Of a stretch of 64,000 nt of DNA, positions 20,491 through 31,682 are shown in pieces; position 1 is the stretch's first letter; the number at the start of each line of letters is the position of its first letter. Location of the stretch: assembly GCA_047495785.1 (NCBI GenBank), contig JBLDXI010000024.1, positions 3,906,001-3,970,000 on the forward strand, given 5' to 3'. The DNA is from Lepidodermella squamata. Lineage: Eukaryota > Gastrotricha. The notes under the pieces are model-generated. The model saw only the letters and a list, made by a program, of their open reading frames with translations, was not told the origin of the DNA and searched no databases. A program made the translations under genes and the position numbers.

Positions 20491-23400
20491 TCAGCTGAAA
20501 AAGTAGATTGAATCGAGCACGCTTTCCAATTTGTACGTGCCGCGAGGCGGCACGCGGGTTAGCACGTCGTTGAGCAATTGTTTCGCCCGCATGATTTCAG
20601 CAGCCCGGGCGGTTTCCTTCGATTTCGGGTCGTTGTCACCATCAGCAGCTTCTGCTGCCGCTGTAGCTTCGGCTTCTTCCATCTCGCTCAAACCCATCGG
20701 CGGCACTTCAGGGTAGCCGAAAGTTGTCAGTAGATGTTCGGACAGGTTTTCGAGAATCGGTTCGCTAAAATGCAAAATGCAATTAATTCACAATCTTAAG
20801 GTAGAAAATTAAATGAGGTAGTTCAAACTGTCCAATAATTTCCAACAGGAAAATATGATACTGCTGTTTGAACTGTCTGAACTCATTAAAAGAGCAATAA
20901 ACAGAGTCTCATAAACCTGACGGCATTATAAGATTCAACCTTCTATCGATACAACTTTTTCTTCGGTTAAAGCAGAGAAGCGGAAAGTAAGGCAATCTTC
21001 TCTCTGCCAATCAGCTTTTCAGCGAGCTAGAAGAAGATCGAAACGTTTCGAGTACAGATATCTGCATCTATTATCCAAGACTGCGATTAGCCAAGGTTTG
21101 TAAACTTTCCGATTCGTCGTCCCTCAGTCATCCTATCAAATCTCGTACCGGGTGAACGCAGACAAGGTCAAGTCAATTATCCCTTATTTCGGCTGACACT
21201 CATGCAAACAGTTTAAAAGAGGGAAACCCATCCGTCTTGGCATCAAGGCGCTTTTTGAGAATTCATCGCAAGCTCATAGACTCAATCTATCCGGGAGCCT
21301 GGGCTGACAGTAATTCTTGCACCATACCCCCCAGCCGCAAGGCTGAGCTTGTACCAAATTCAAAAACCATAAGCCCAAGGCCCAAGGCTACCCCAAAACG
21401 TATCATTATTTGCCGCAGGAGATAAGGCTTTGTGCCCAGTCGCGACGCAACAGTAATCCTTCCTGCCCATTGCCCGCGCTTAAAACTGTCATCAAAAGGC
21501 AGAATGAAGTGGTGGACAGCTTTCTCTCTATCGACTATTCAATTTTCTTATAAGCCATCGCATTCGACTGCCACGCTTTCTCTTTTTTGAAGCCCCTTAT
21601 GAGCCAACGCAGACTTGCATTGTAATATTTCCCTTTTCGATATAGATTTCACGACATCAGTTAACATGACTGAATCGACTGAGTCGAAGGTCATTGGCAT
21701 CGTTCGCGAGAGGGAGAGGGAGAAGATTCCGACCTGGCTCAAAGTTGCTGCGGCTAAGTTGGCGGTGCTGGTGCTGACCTTTGGCGGCGCCACCAATTAT
21801 TATCGCCATGGCCTGAGTTATTCTACACAAACTGAAGCAAGCCGATGTTGGAGAACGACTTGTTTATCTCGCACCATACATAAAGCATGCTATAAAGAGA
21901 CCATAATATGACGATATCTCGATGCAAACAAAAGAAGTAATGCCTAGCCCTAAACAGACGGCGAAGGCGTCATTATGGAAGACGACGAAGGCGTGTAAAC
22001 GGGTAAATCCTGCTATTATCTCTGCTGAGGAAGCCCAAATGTCGGTTGCCACCGTCCCAGCACCGTCTCAGACGCTCAATATCTTCGTTACAACTACTTC
22101 ATCAACAGTATCACCAAGTTCCTCGCGAAACTATCAAAAAGCCAAACTCCCCTGAAGCCACCCCTCATTCGGCTATCTCATTACGGATTGTGATATTGGA
22201 TATTGTAAAGCAAGCGCTCCGCCGCTTCACGTGAAAAATTATGCTTCTTATGCTGAATAATCTAGGCATCTGAAAACCTTAGTTTCGGTAAGAATCGAAA
22301 CGTGAAGCTGATATTGTTTTGAGACAAAATCTACCAATACATCTCTGACCTGAAGTTTGCGAGATTTTTGTCACTCAGCAGCGTAAAAAGATTCATCTCA
22401 TCAAATGAAGGCTGCAAAATGCAGAGCAGACGTTTTCAAGTACTCATTCTTCAATCGCAATAGAGAAGCTTGGAATAGTCTTACTAGTATGTAGTAATAG
22501 GACTTGGTATGTACCAATCATTCTAGTTTCAGGCTATTTAGGAATAACAATCCCGATTCCCTTGAAAAACAGCTCCCAAGTTTTGTGAGGCGCCGTTCTC
22601 GAACAATGTAACAGTTATGCGGGTTATTAATTAATACAGATGCACATTTTGAGATAAAAAAATTCAATTCTCGAATCGAAATTATGACATACCTGTGTAA
22701 AATGACGAACTGCTCGCGGCAAATGCGATTCATAACATCGACATCGGGCGGATGCGTCCAGTAAGAATCGTGAACCGAGGCGAACGTAATGCCAGCCCGG
22801 TAGCAATTCAACGCCGTCAGCATCATGTGCGTAGAGTCCAGCGAATGGATAAAATTCGGCGGAAACGCATTCCGCTGCTTCATGCTATTCGGCAAATGGT
22901 ACAAATCATTGACCGTTCGGTACGTGATGCCATTCCGAAATTCAACATGAGCCGTGTGGTACGGCTGGACGACGGGCAGCCCCAACGGGGTGATCCATTG
23001 AACGGGTTTTCGACACACCTGCGACACAAGGTGAGCCGCGACTGTGAACCAGTCTTGAATTTCTCGGGTCGACTTGAACATCTGCCGCAGAACCTCGAAA
23101 GTCTTATCACGGAGGTAAGTTGCAGCCCGCCAAGATTGGTCAGGCGTAAGGGCAGGGTTCTCACGCAGCTGCCTTAAAATTTGCATTTTCGCACCGTAAC
23201 GCGTTACGCCATATACCGTAGTCATAACGGTTTGTTTAATGACTTTTCGTTTGACTAGACCGTCGAGAAATATCGCGACTTCATTGCCATTAGCCGCATC
23301 CCTCGCCCGTTCCTGCTCGACCTTATCAACCACATCACTGTAGACGTCACGAGGTTTAACCGAAACGCATAGATTCACGCTCTCAGCGCCAGCCTGGTCC

Positions 23401-26400
23401 CTGCCCAGGGCAGCGTAGTGTTGCAATACGTTGCAAGACCCGTCTTGATGGATCGGGAAATGCGAGATGTATTGCGTAGGGTCCGGCGATCGGATGACAT
23501 CGGCAATTTCGAAACAACACGCCAGAGTTTGCCACGGATCTTCAGATTGCTGCCACCACTTGCGCCCGGTCAACGGACGCTCGGCTGAGTCCAAAATTTC
23601 GGGTAGCAACGAATTCGCGAAATTCAACCGATCAACTAGCGACCCTTTTTTCTTTAGACCAGTCAAATTTATAAGGTGGATTTTTAACCAGTCCAAACCT
23701 CGAGGTCCTAATGGTTTCCCGACCGCGAATTGAAGTAAAGATCTCGAGCAATCGTCGCCCAACTGGCTCAAATGAGGCGGGGTTGGGTAGACGCGGCCTC
23801 GGAAGTCGAGGTTAATCGGAAACCAAAAAACGTTATCACGAAATTCATCGGCAACTGAAAATTTGTATAGCGCATAGCACCATAGCGAATAGGCTTCAGA
23901 TCGAATTTTTCTGATTTTAATTCGTTCTTTCAGCAGGCGATTCTTCTCCTCGACGGGTAGGTCGTTGGTAATTCTCGGCATTGGCGGTAATTTCCACTCA
24001 GGCTGTGGAATGTCCAGTTTAGGATCGCCTCCGTTTCGAAACACCTCGATTACAATGTCCAAAATGCGTTGATTCACGCGAAATGGGACGAAACTTATTG
24101 CATTTAACGCGTCTAAAACAGGCAATAATTGCCTTGGCGGGGTGTTTTCGATTAAATTTCGCTGGTGAGACGCCTGCTCCGGTAGTCGAACCAACGGGAC
24201 TGTAGACAGCGAATTCGCCCCTCGATACGGCGAGGTCCAAGGGACGGGTGGGACTAACGAGGGCAGATCGTCCGGGCTCAATAGAACCGTTTGATCATCG
24301 CTGAATTCTTGCAATCGACGAACTGACGGCAGCACTTTAACCTCCTGCATGTTCAACGAACCGTAACTTCGGTAGATCAGGTAGACAACCGGCAATTTCC
24401 GCTCGCCGTAATCACTCAATTTATGCAAAATCGACGACTGGCCCATGGCTGAAATCGGCCGGCTAGTTGCACTAGCGTCGATTTTGACGTCATTCAATAT
24501 GATGTTATACAAAAATTTACCGACTGCCTTGCAAATCGAGTACGGCCAAACGACAGGGCGTTCGGTTAGCATGGCGGCGATGCCGTGGCGTTGCGCGATA
24601 TTAACCCAAAGTTCACGCAGATTTGGGCTGGTAAATTCCGGCTGTGAGACAACGTTCAAATACTCCTCATAGGCGGCTTGAAATCGGGCCGATTCGCCGG
24701 ATCTATTGCTGCTTTCGATGACAAAACGGCGATAAACAGCCCGGCCTAATTTCGTGCTCAGCATAGTCAAAGTTGGCGAATATGCGTCGGATAGAGTCAA
24801 TAACCGCGAAATTTCATCGACAATTAATTGCGACATATCTTCCGAACTCAAAGTCCTTAGATAAGGAACAAGTGAAATCGACCAATCGCCGCGAGTTTTC
24901 GCTTCCAGGGCCATCAATTCCCGTTCAAAAGCTCGTAAAACTTCCTTTTTCCACCCAATTTTTAGATTTACAAGTTTTTCACGCGCAAATCTCGCTTTTT
25001 GAGGGTCCATTGGCGCGGAGTTAGACGTAGGACCGCGGCTTGCCTCCTGCATGTCGACCACAGCCGGGATTCTTACGCCGCTCGATTGCCGCTCAATCGC
25101 CATTTGCCGCGCTAATTTCTGCTTCAAATCCAGATCGAGCGCTGGATCGGAAAACAACGGAGCTGCCGGGTTGTTGAATTTCAATTTTTCCTTCTCCTCA
25201 GCCGTGACATTCAATTTTGTCACGATTTCTTGCTGGTACGTAGAATTCACCCCGTTGCCGTAGATACTCGGCACAGGGGGCGGGTGGTAGTCTAGGACAA
25301 CGGAGCAAATCGCTTTGATCAGCATAGTTCGCTCATCAGGCGAGTTTATACACGAAAATATGTCATTTAGGCTGAAGCCAGCTTTTTCAAGGTGCCGAAT
25401 CGCCGATTTAACGGCAACCACGTCTATCGGATTTGTTTGGTTATCGGTAAAACGGACCAAACTCAGCAATAGACCACTGTAGCACTGCGCGTTGGGTTTT
25501 AAGCAGGCTCGGTCTAGGGCGGTTAGGAGGTCGTAGATTTTCGAGGTTTGGCCCTTTTTCCGCGACCATGCGCAGATAAGTTGGCAAACGATGGTTATGT
25601 CACGGATTTTGTGGGTTTTCGCCTGGCGGTGGTGGACGCCAGCGTCGCCTGTTGGCAAGACGCCGCAGTAGAAGAGAACAGCGGACTGTGCCCGGTCGAT
25701 GAGATCCGTCTTGATGCAGACATCGACAAAAGACTTCAGATCCTAAATTTGGAAAATATAATCAAGATAACAACTATTTCGACGCAAATTCAAGAATTTA
25801 TAAATTTTAAGACGCGTTTTTCTTCAGGAACAGTACGTAAAAAGTATTAGCGCGCAGGAATGTAAATAGACCATCGTGCAAACACTTGCTCATTTATGGA
25901 ATTCAAACACTGGATCGATGGATTTCAAAAAAATTTGAACCAAGATGAATTTTTCTGGGAGGGAAGGCCACTCCTGGCAACTGTAAACAACATTTCGTCA
26001 GGATTGAAGCAGTTATTCGCGGTCACTAACATCGACAATGCCGAAAAAATCAAGAACGACGATCACATTTATCAACTACCAATCGATCGGCGAGGCAAGA
26101 CGCTTAACACCGGCTTATATTCGGAAACGATAAGTCGGCGATCAGACACTACTCCACAGGTCTCAACAGGTTTGATGCCCAGTGCCTTTCTCCATGCCTT
26201 GTTTTCTACCCCTTTTGTCTCTATTCACCTGGATTATTAGTTAGCGGGATAGTCGGGGTTTATTTCGGGCTTTGTGGATCCGAATTCGAATTTACTTTTG
26301 ATTTTGCTTGTTCATCAGGGCCTTCTGCGTTGATGAACAGCGACGCTTTTTCAAGATTACCTTTACTGTCGAAGCCTTCTGCGGCGACAGTAGTAGTAAC

Positions 26401-28993
26401 CGCTCCTAGCGGAACGCGGTCTGATAGTGTGAACTTAGACGTTTTTGGCTCGGTTGTTTCGGGACCGTCGTTACTGCCGAAGCCTTCTGCGGCGGCAGTA
26501 GTAGCAGCCGCTCCTAGCGGACGATGGCCTGTTATTATTAATGACTCTTTCGGTTTGCTCGGGCCCTCTGCTCTAGCAGACACGTTTTGCAGTAAAATTA
26601 TTTTTGATGGCATGTCGAAGCCTTCTGCGGCGGCATCTGTAGCCGCTCCTAGCGGATTCCCGACCGATCGCGTCGGCGTAGCTGTCGAGTTTTTGAGCGC
26701 GTCCGATTTTGTGATGCCCTCAGACGTTAGCTATGCGGTAGCTCTTTCACGCTTTCCGAAGCTAGTTTAGCAGTTAGAAGTGCTATAAGACCACCGAGAA
26801 TGGCTTGCTCATCCTTCTACAGACGTGGCAGGGTGGGACAACGAGTAATCGTGGAAAAACATCCCACACTGGTCGATGAGGTAAACGGCGTTCTGGAAGA
26901 GCTAAATAAGATTGCAGTTCCTGTCACTAACGCATTTTCTCGAGTATACGACGTAAACTTAGCCATTCATCATGCGACACAGCCCGATGTACCGGATCTG
27001 ATACCTGATACAAGCACAATTGCCCAACCACGTCGAAAAAGCCGCAATGTGAGAAACCCGCAGTTGGAACCACGCTTTTCAACATAAGATAGTAAAATTA
27101 ATAAAAAATCCGGTGAGCGCGGGAGCACGCCTCCGGGTAAATCTCCACGTAGCGTTCTCAATTCTGAGATTTCAACCTCCTCCTCGCTCACTATCAAATT
27201 GTTAAAAAATTTCGGAAATTGTTTTTCAAATATTTTGAACTAACTCTTCCTCTTCATTTTTCGGACAGTACGCGACTTTCAAATTTGAGAGAAAGTTTCA
27301 GGAACTCAAGCGCTGAATAAAATCATACAAAAATCTCAACACATCTATCGCCCACTATGTTTCCCACCAAACGACGGTCTCCTCGGTTTTTCTCCCTCGA
27401 GAAACTTAGCGAAGAGCCTCACATCGATGTTCGCATTTGTGGTTCGCATTTAAGCTCAATAAATTCGATACGTAATTCCGTAAAAATTTCTTCTTGTAGA
27501 AGTCGAATCAAGTATCTCCAAAGTCATCGACTCATCGATAGCGAGTTTTTGGACGACATTTGAGGTACAAGATTTTATTATGTAAGACGGGAGAGGACCA
27601 CTACAAGAATAAAATATTTTCTTTCTAGTGAGATAATTCAACATGCCTGAAGAAGGATCATGCGAGGATTTGGGTCGACGATACGTATTCATTGAGCCAA
27701 ATTGTTGGTCAAAATTTAAATGGGCTGTTATAGCCTCTGTTGTAATCATGCTGGTTTTTATCGTCTTATATTGTTCATTGATGTTCTGAGTGGAAGTAGC
27801 AGCAATAAAAATTGCGAAGAGAACAAAAATAAATAAAGATTTTTCAAGTAAGCGTTGAAGAAAGAGATTTAGAAAATTTCGTGAATTTTTCTCTGGTGAG
27901 TGGTTTTGTAAGTAAGTCTGCTGGCATTTCACCAGTGCTAAGCCATTTATGTCACATTTGAGTAGACTTGTTGAGCGTAAAAAACCGAGTTTCTATTCAC
28001 TATCGATGCAATTACAATCGACCGATTAAAATTCCCGATCAGTTCGAAAAGTCTCTCAATGATAACGGCATAACGAGTATATTCTCTACCAAATGGAATA
28101 CACGATACGCTCAAATGGAATATTTCCGCGCTACTCAACATTTACAATTGCTTTCCTTTCGAATCAATATTTTACGATTTTTCGGTAGGAAATGCGTGCA
28201 AACTAAAGGAATAGTTGAAAATTTCGATTAGCAACTCGAATTATAAAAATAGTAAAATAGCCCGATTAGTATATGGCTTTTTACTCCACCTTCAAAACCA
28301 CGAAAAACCTCAACAACAAAGGCTTTGGCTGGGGGAAAAACGTTTGTTATAGTGGGGGTGCCCTGAATACATCTACTTCCCCAAACTTAAAAAAACTGCG
28401 GTATTCGTTCAACTTTTTTCTAAATTCAATGCAAGTAATTAACCTAATTTACTGCGATAACATACCTGGTTGAAATTAGCAACACGGCCAGAAATTTGTA
28501 GCCGCGCCGGCACGACTTGAGACAGTTCCTCCTTCTGGCCCTTGGGCATTTCTCGAAACCAGTCGAGCGTATCGCGCAGTTCAACGGAGAGATCACTCGC
28601 AACCACCTGTTGATCCTTCGCACTACTACCACCGCTACTGCTGCTATTATTCACAACCGATTTTTCCTTATTTTCATGACGAAGCGGCGATTTCGAACCA
28701 GCTCGCCGAGTTTTCTTCACATTTCGCTTTTTAGTCAGCCGATCTTGCGAAGAGCTGCGATGAAAAACCGCCTTAACCGGGCGTTGGCTGTCTTCCGCTT
28801 TCGTGATCAAGCTATTCAGCGTTGACACCAGTTCATTCCTAGGATCACCCTTTTCTTTCCCGTTTTTTACAGCCGAGGTAACCTGAGTGAGTTGCGCTTT
28901 CGTAGCAACAAACGACCGGTGTTTTGAAAGACTCGTGGCTGCGAAATTACCCGTCGATTTCAAGGCCAACCGCGCCCTGTTCGCCAAAAACAT
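20491..28993 (-). CDS. POLRMT: Mitochondrial DNA-directed RNA polymerase
   Basis: This single-subunit T7-like polymerase transcribes mitochondrial DNA. Three exons (28466-28993, 22693-25742, 20491-20764) join in phase to 1283 residues (human 1230). Exon 1 encodes an Arg/Ser-rich presequence, MFLANRARLALKSTGNFAAT, and a basic linker. The start of exon 2 carries the PPR-like region (AQSAVLFYCGVLP). The catalytic core has LDFRGRVYP, HQDGSCNVLQHYAALGRD with the catalytic Asp near residue 943, the O-helix stretch KRKVIKQTVMTTVYG, and VHDSYW with the second catalytic Asp near 1168. The last exon completes SEPILENLSEHL. Nearly all of the core is one 3-kb exon. Intron 1 (2.7 kb) and intron 2 (1.9 kb) carry foreign sequence. 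HSD17B10 follows after 251 bp. Confidence 0.96.
20765..22692. other. POLRMT intron 2, no recognised gene
   Basis: This 1.9-kb intron contains several short open frames on the plus strand, for example 21615-21911, whose inner segment from the ATG at 21666 looks protein-like with a hydrophobic stretch (LAVLVLTFGG). None matches a family I know, and none is long enough to support as a gene. Confidence 0.4.
26369..26656. repeat. Three spaced copies of a ~45-bp hairpin-rich repeat
   Basis: Copies lie at 26369-26413, 26477-26521 and 26615-26656, each running from GAAGCCTTCTGCGGCG to CCGCTCCTAGCGGA. The last part is a perfect hairpin (CCGCT-CCT-AGCGG). Both strands are open across the region (plus 26330-26770, minus 26260-26613), and each strand reads the repeat as a short peptide (plus KPSAA...APSG, minus PLGA...AAEGF). 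A fourth, partial start lies near 26318. Confidence 0.75.
27850..28140 (-). pseudogene. Ty1/copia RNase H C-terminal remnant
   Basis: On the minus strand the sequence reads through the end of a copia polyprotein. An RNase H-like segment ends NRNSVFYAQQ, and in a shifted frame comes GEMPADLLTKPLTREKF, a hallmark of the copia pol C-terminus. A stop and a frame change between the two segments show decay. It is in the same orientation as POLRMT, in its first intron. Confidence 0.65.
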
Positions 28994-29679
28994 CGATTCG
29001 CTCCAATATACCGATTTTTATAACACAACAATCTGAGCTATACAAAAAATGTGCAATAAAAGATTTACATTTCGGAATTTTTTCAGATTTTATTCATTTC
29101 AAAATTTTTCCAACCGAACACAAAACAAGCGAACATAACGAAATGAAGACCCATCTTAAATAATATTGGTAATAAATTACGAGTCGTATCCTCTCGAATA
29201 AATGAAGAGCAGTAGTCACACAGGTATTTTTTCGCCCCGAGAAAAATTGAATTATTGAGACAAATTAATACAATGCACAGGTCACGAGTTGTTCAGATTT
29301 TTCGGAACTAAACGCATCAGGTATATTATCACATATCCAACTCACAATGTATTTTTGGGCAGTTGTCATCAATCGTACATCAAGTGCCTTGAGCTGTTAG
29401 AAAATTTTGTGATCTGTATTAATTATCGCTATATTTTTCAAGTAGAACCAAATCAGTCTTCCGTTCAGCAGTTCAATTTTTTCATGTTCAGTTCAACAAA
29501 ATTTTTCTCATTGTTTTCAGCGCAGAAAGACACAAACTCATCATAAGAGAGAAAAAACAGCTTAAAATGCCAAATTTTTCGTATTATTATTTTTATATTC
29601 CAACAATATTTGGCAAGTCCCTAAATAATTTATATGTTTTTTAGCTACTAAAATTCAATAATATATCCAGTATGAGGTT
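28994..29679. other. Intergenic region between DNAJB11 and POLRMT
   Basis: This AT-rich, 686-bp stretch separates two co-directional minus-strand genes. It must hold the DNAJB11 3' end and the POLRMT promoter. I see no acceptor-like AG close to the POLRMT ATG and no other gene. Confidence 0.5.
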
Positions 29680-31033
29680 TCAAAGACCGTTGTAGACGGT
29701 TTGTTTCGAGTCTTGCTTGAGAATCTTCCGCAGCAGTTCCTTTTCGTCCTCCGTGAATTCCGTTTTCGGGAAATCGACGTCAAATGTGATGATAAGCGTG
29801 CCTTTCGCGTTGTTATTCTCGTAATTCGGCATGCCCTCGTCCTTTTTCCGCAGCATCGCGCCGGGCTTTGTGATTTTCTCACGCTTAATATTGACCGTAT
29901 GGCCGTCGAGGTGCGGGATGCTGAGTTCGAAGCCGACGAGCGCGTCGACCAGGCTAATTGTCACATTTGTGTACAGATCATCGCCGACTCGCTTGAAGCG
30001 GTCGTGGCGTTGCTGCTTGATGACAAATCGCAAATCGCCAGGTTCGCCGTCGATATGCGGCTCGCCCTCGGCTACGAACGGATATTCTTGGCCATCACGC
30101 ATGCCTGAAAATAATATGAATTATTTCGATCAAACATTATTTGCATATTTTGATAATAATAAAAAGTGGGGAAAATTTCAAAAATTGAGACTAAAATTGT
30201 CCACAAAAATGAGTCGACAAGTTCAAAGAAATTCGGTCCAACGAAGGAAATACCGAAATCCCCGAATCCATTACCATCGGGTTCATCTGGGTTTTCGCAT
30301 CAATTTAATCTCGGAAAAATAATAATTCATTTCCAAAAATGTTAGACTTGAAAAAAATTAGAAAAATCCTCCTTAAAAAAACATTTTATCACAAACCTGG
30401 TTCGATTTCGATTTCCAGCGGCTTCTCTTCCAACACGTATTTGACATTCGGGCATTCATCGCAAACCATGTGCTGCATCATCTGGAAGCGACCCGGGCCC
30501 AACTGCTGCGTAACCATCTCCTGGCGGCAGTTGCATTTTCGCGTGCCAGCCGCCGGTTTCGCAACGGGCTTAACTCGCAAAACTTGAATAAAATTGCCGG
30601 TATACATTTCTTCTAGGGTAACAGGAAGTTCCATAACAACATCACCGCCCTTGATGACCTCCTTCTGACCACCACCGCCGCCGCCAAACGGGTGAAAATC
30701 GCCGAAAAACATTGAAAACGGATCAGCGTGAGCACCGCCATCGCCCATTTGCTTCAGACCCTCCTCGCCGTGGCGATCGTAGACTTTCCGCTTCTCGTCA
30801 TCAGACAGCGTTTCGTAGGCAGTGCCTAAATCGGAGAAACGTTGATTCGCCTCCGGGTCATCCTTATTTTTGTCGGGATGCAACTCTTTCGCGAGTTTTC
30901 GATACGCTTTCTTAATCTGGTTTGTATTAGCGTTGCGCGGCACGCCGAGAATTTTGTAGAAATCACGCCCAGCTTCGACGCCGAGAAGACAGAGTACGAC
31001 CAGGACGGCAGCAAAAAGGAGCCACGCCCTCAT
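29680..31033 (-). CDS. DNAJB11: ER-resident DnaJ co-chaperone ERdj3
   Basis: ERdj3 is a luminal ER Hsp40 that binds unfolded and secreted proteins and hands them to BiP. Two exons (30397-31033 and 29680-30104) give 353 residues (human 358). It has a signal peptide ([21 protein letters not shown]) and a J domain with [10 protein letters not shown] and the HPD triad in ELHPDKN. A Gly/Phe linker follows ([15 protein letters not shown]), then substrate-binding domain I with the Cys-rich insert (CNC and CDEC), and a C-terminal domain ending QTVYNGL, as in the family. There is no KDEL, consistent with ERdj3. It is the last gene of the minus-strand run behind USP19. An acceptor-like AG lies 17 nt before the ATG. 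Confidence 0.96.
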
Positions 31034-31682
31034 TTTTCAAAAATATTTTTCTGAAAAAATATCTAAAAATAACAAAAAAATTCAAGTCTTTTTGCATCAC
31101 TTTTTTCTCACGTTATTTTTGCGTCTTTTCCAAAAAGACTGAAATTTAAGTCAATAATTGCGCAAGTAGATATATCATAATAATTATATTATTATTTGAC
31201 AACTATATATTTTCTCTTTGAGGAAACAAAACATATGTTACGTGCTATAATATTGTTTTCTAATCGAAAAAATGAGGTGAGCAAAATTATGTGCTGTTTT
31301 TACCACGTATTGAATCAATAATTCTCCCCGAGTTCGTTCGTTTCAGATATGAGGAATTTTTCAATAGCAGTTTTGCGGAATTCACAAGAAATTAAATTTC
31401 TGGATACACATCAATAAAATTTGGGAATTTTTTTTCAAGGAATCTTGAAATTTGTTGTTTTCACCACGAAATGACGACAATAAAAAACAGAAAACACTAG
31501 ATGGTGGGCTCGCAATGGCACACATGCATAATAATAAGGTTAAGTCAACACGAAAAAAATGACTCGAGAAAAAGAGAGAAAAAATCACACAAAAACTAGT
31601 AAATGAAGAGGCACTAGACATTCTTGTATACACACAAATATTATAGCTAAGTGCAAGATCACGTCTTTTTCTTTGATTTCAG
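31034..31682. other. Intergenic region between USP19 and DNAJB11
   Basis: This is 649 bp of AT-rich sequence. It holds the USP19 3' flank and the DNAJB11 upstream region, with the pyrimidine-AG acceptor at 31051-31052. I see no other gene. Confidence 0.5.

Larger units (their letters stand above)
25743..28465. other. POLRMT intron 1 with inserted sequence and two unassigned ORFs
   Basis: This 2.7-kb intron is AT-rich at both ends. In the middle are plus-strand ORFs at 25896-26240 (114 aa) and 26800-27087 (95 aa) that I cannot assign, a dispersed repeat (26369-26656) and a copia remnant (27850-28140, minus). It is probably a nest of old insertions. Confidence 0.45.

Noticed and set aside
29701-30322. 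Long plus-strand ORFs opposite DNAJB11
   Set aside because: They are antisense shadows of a clearly conserved gene.
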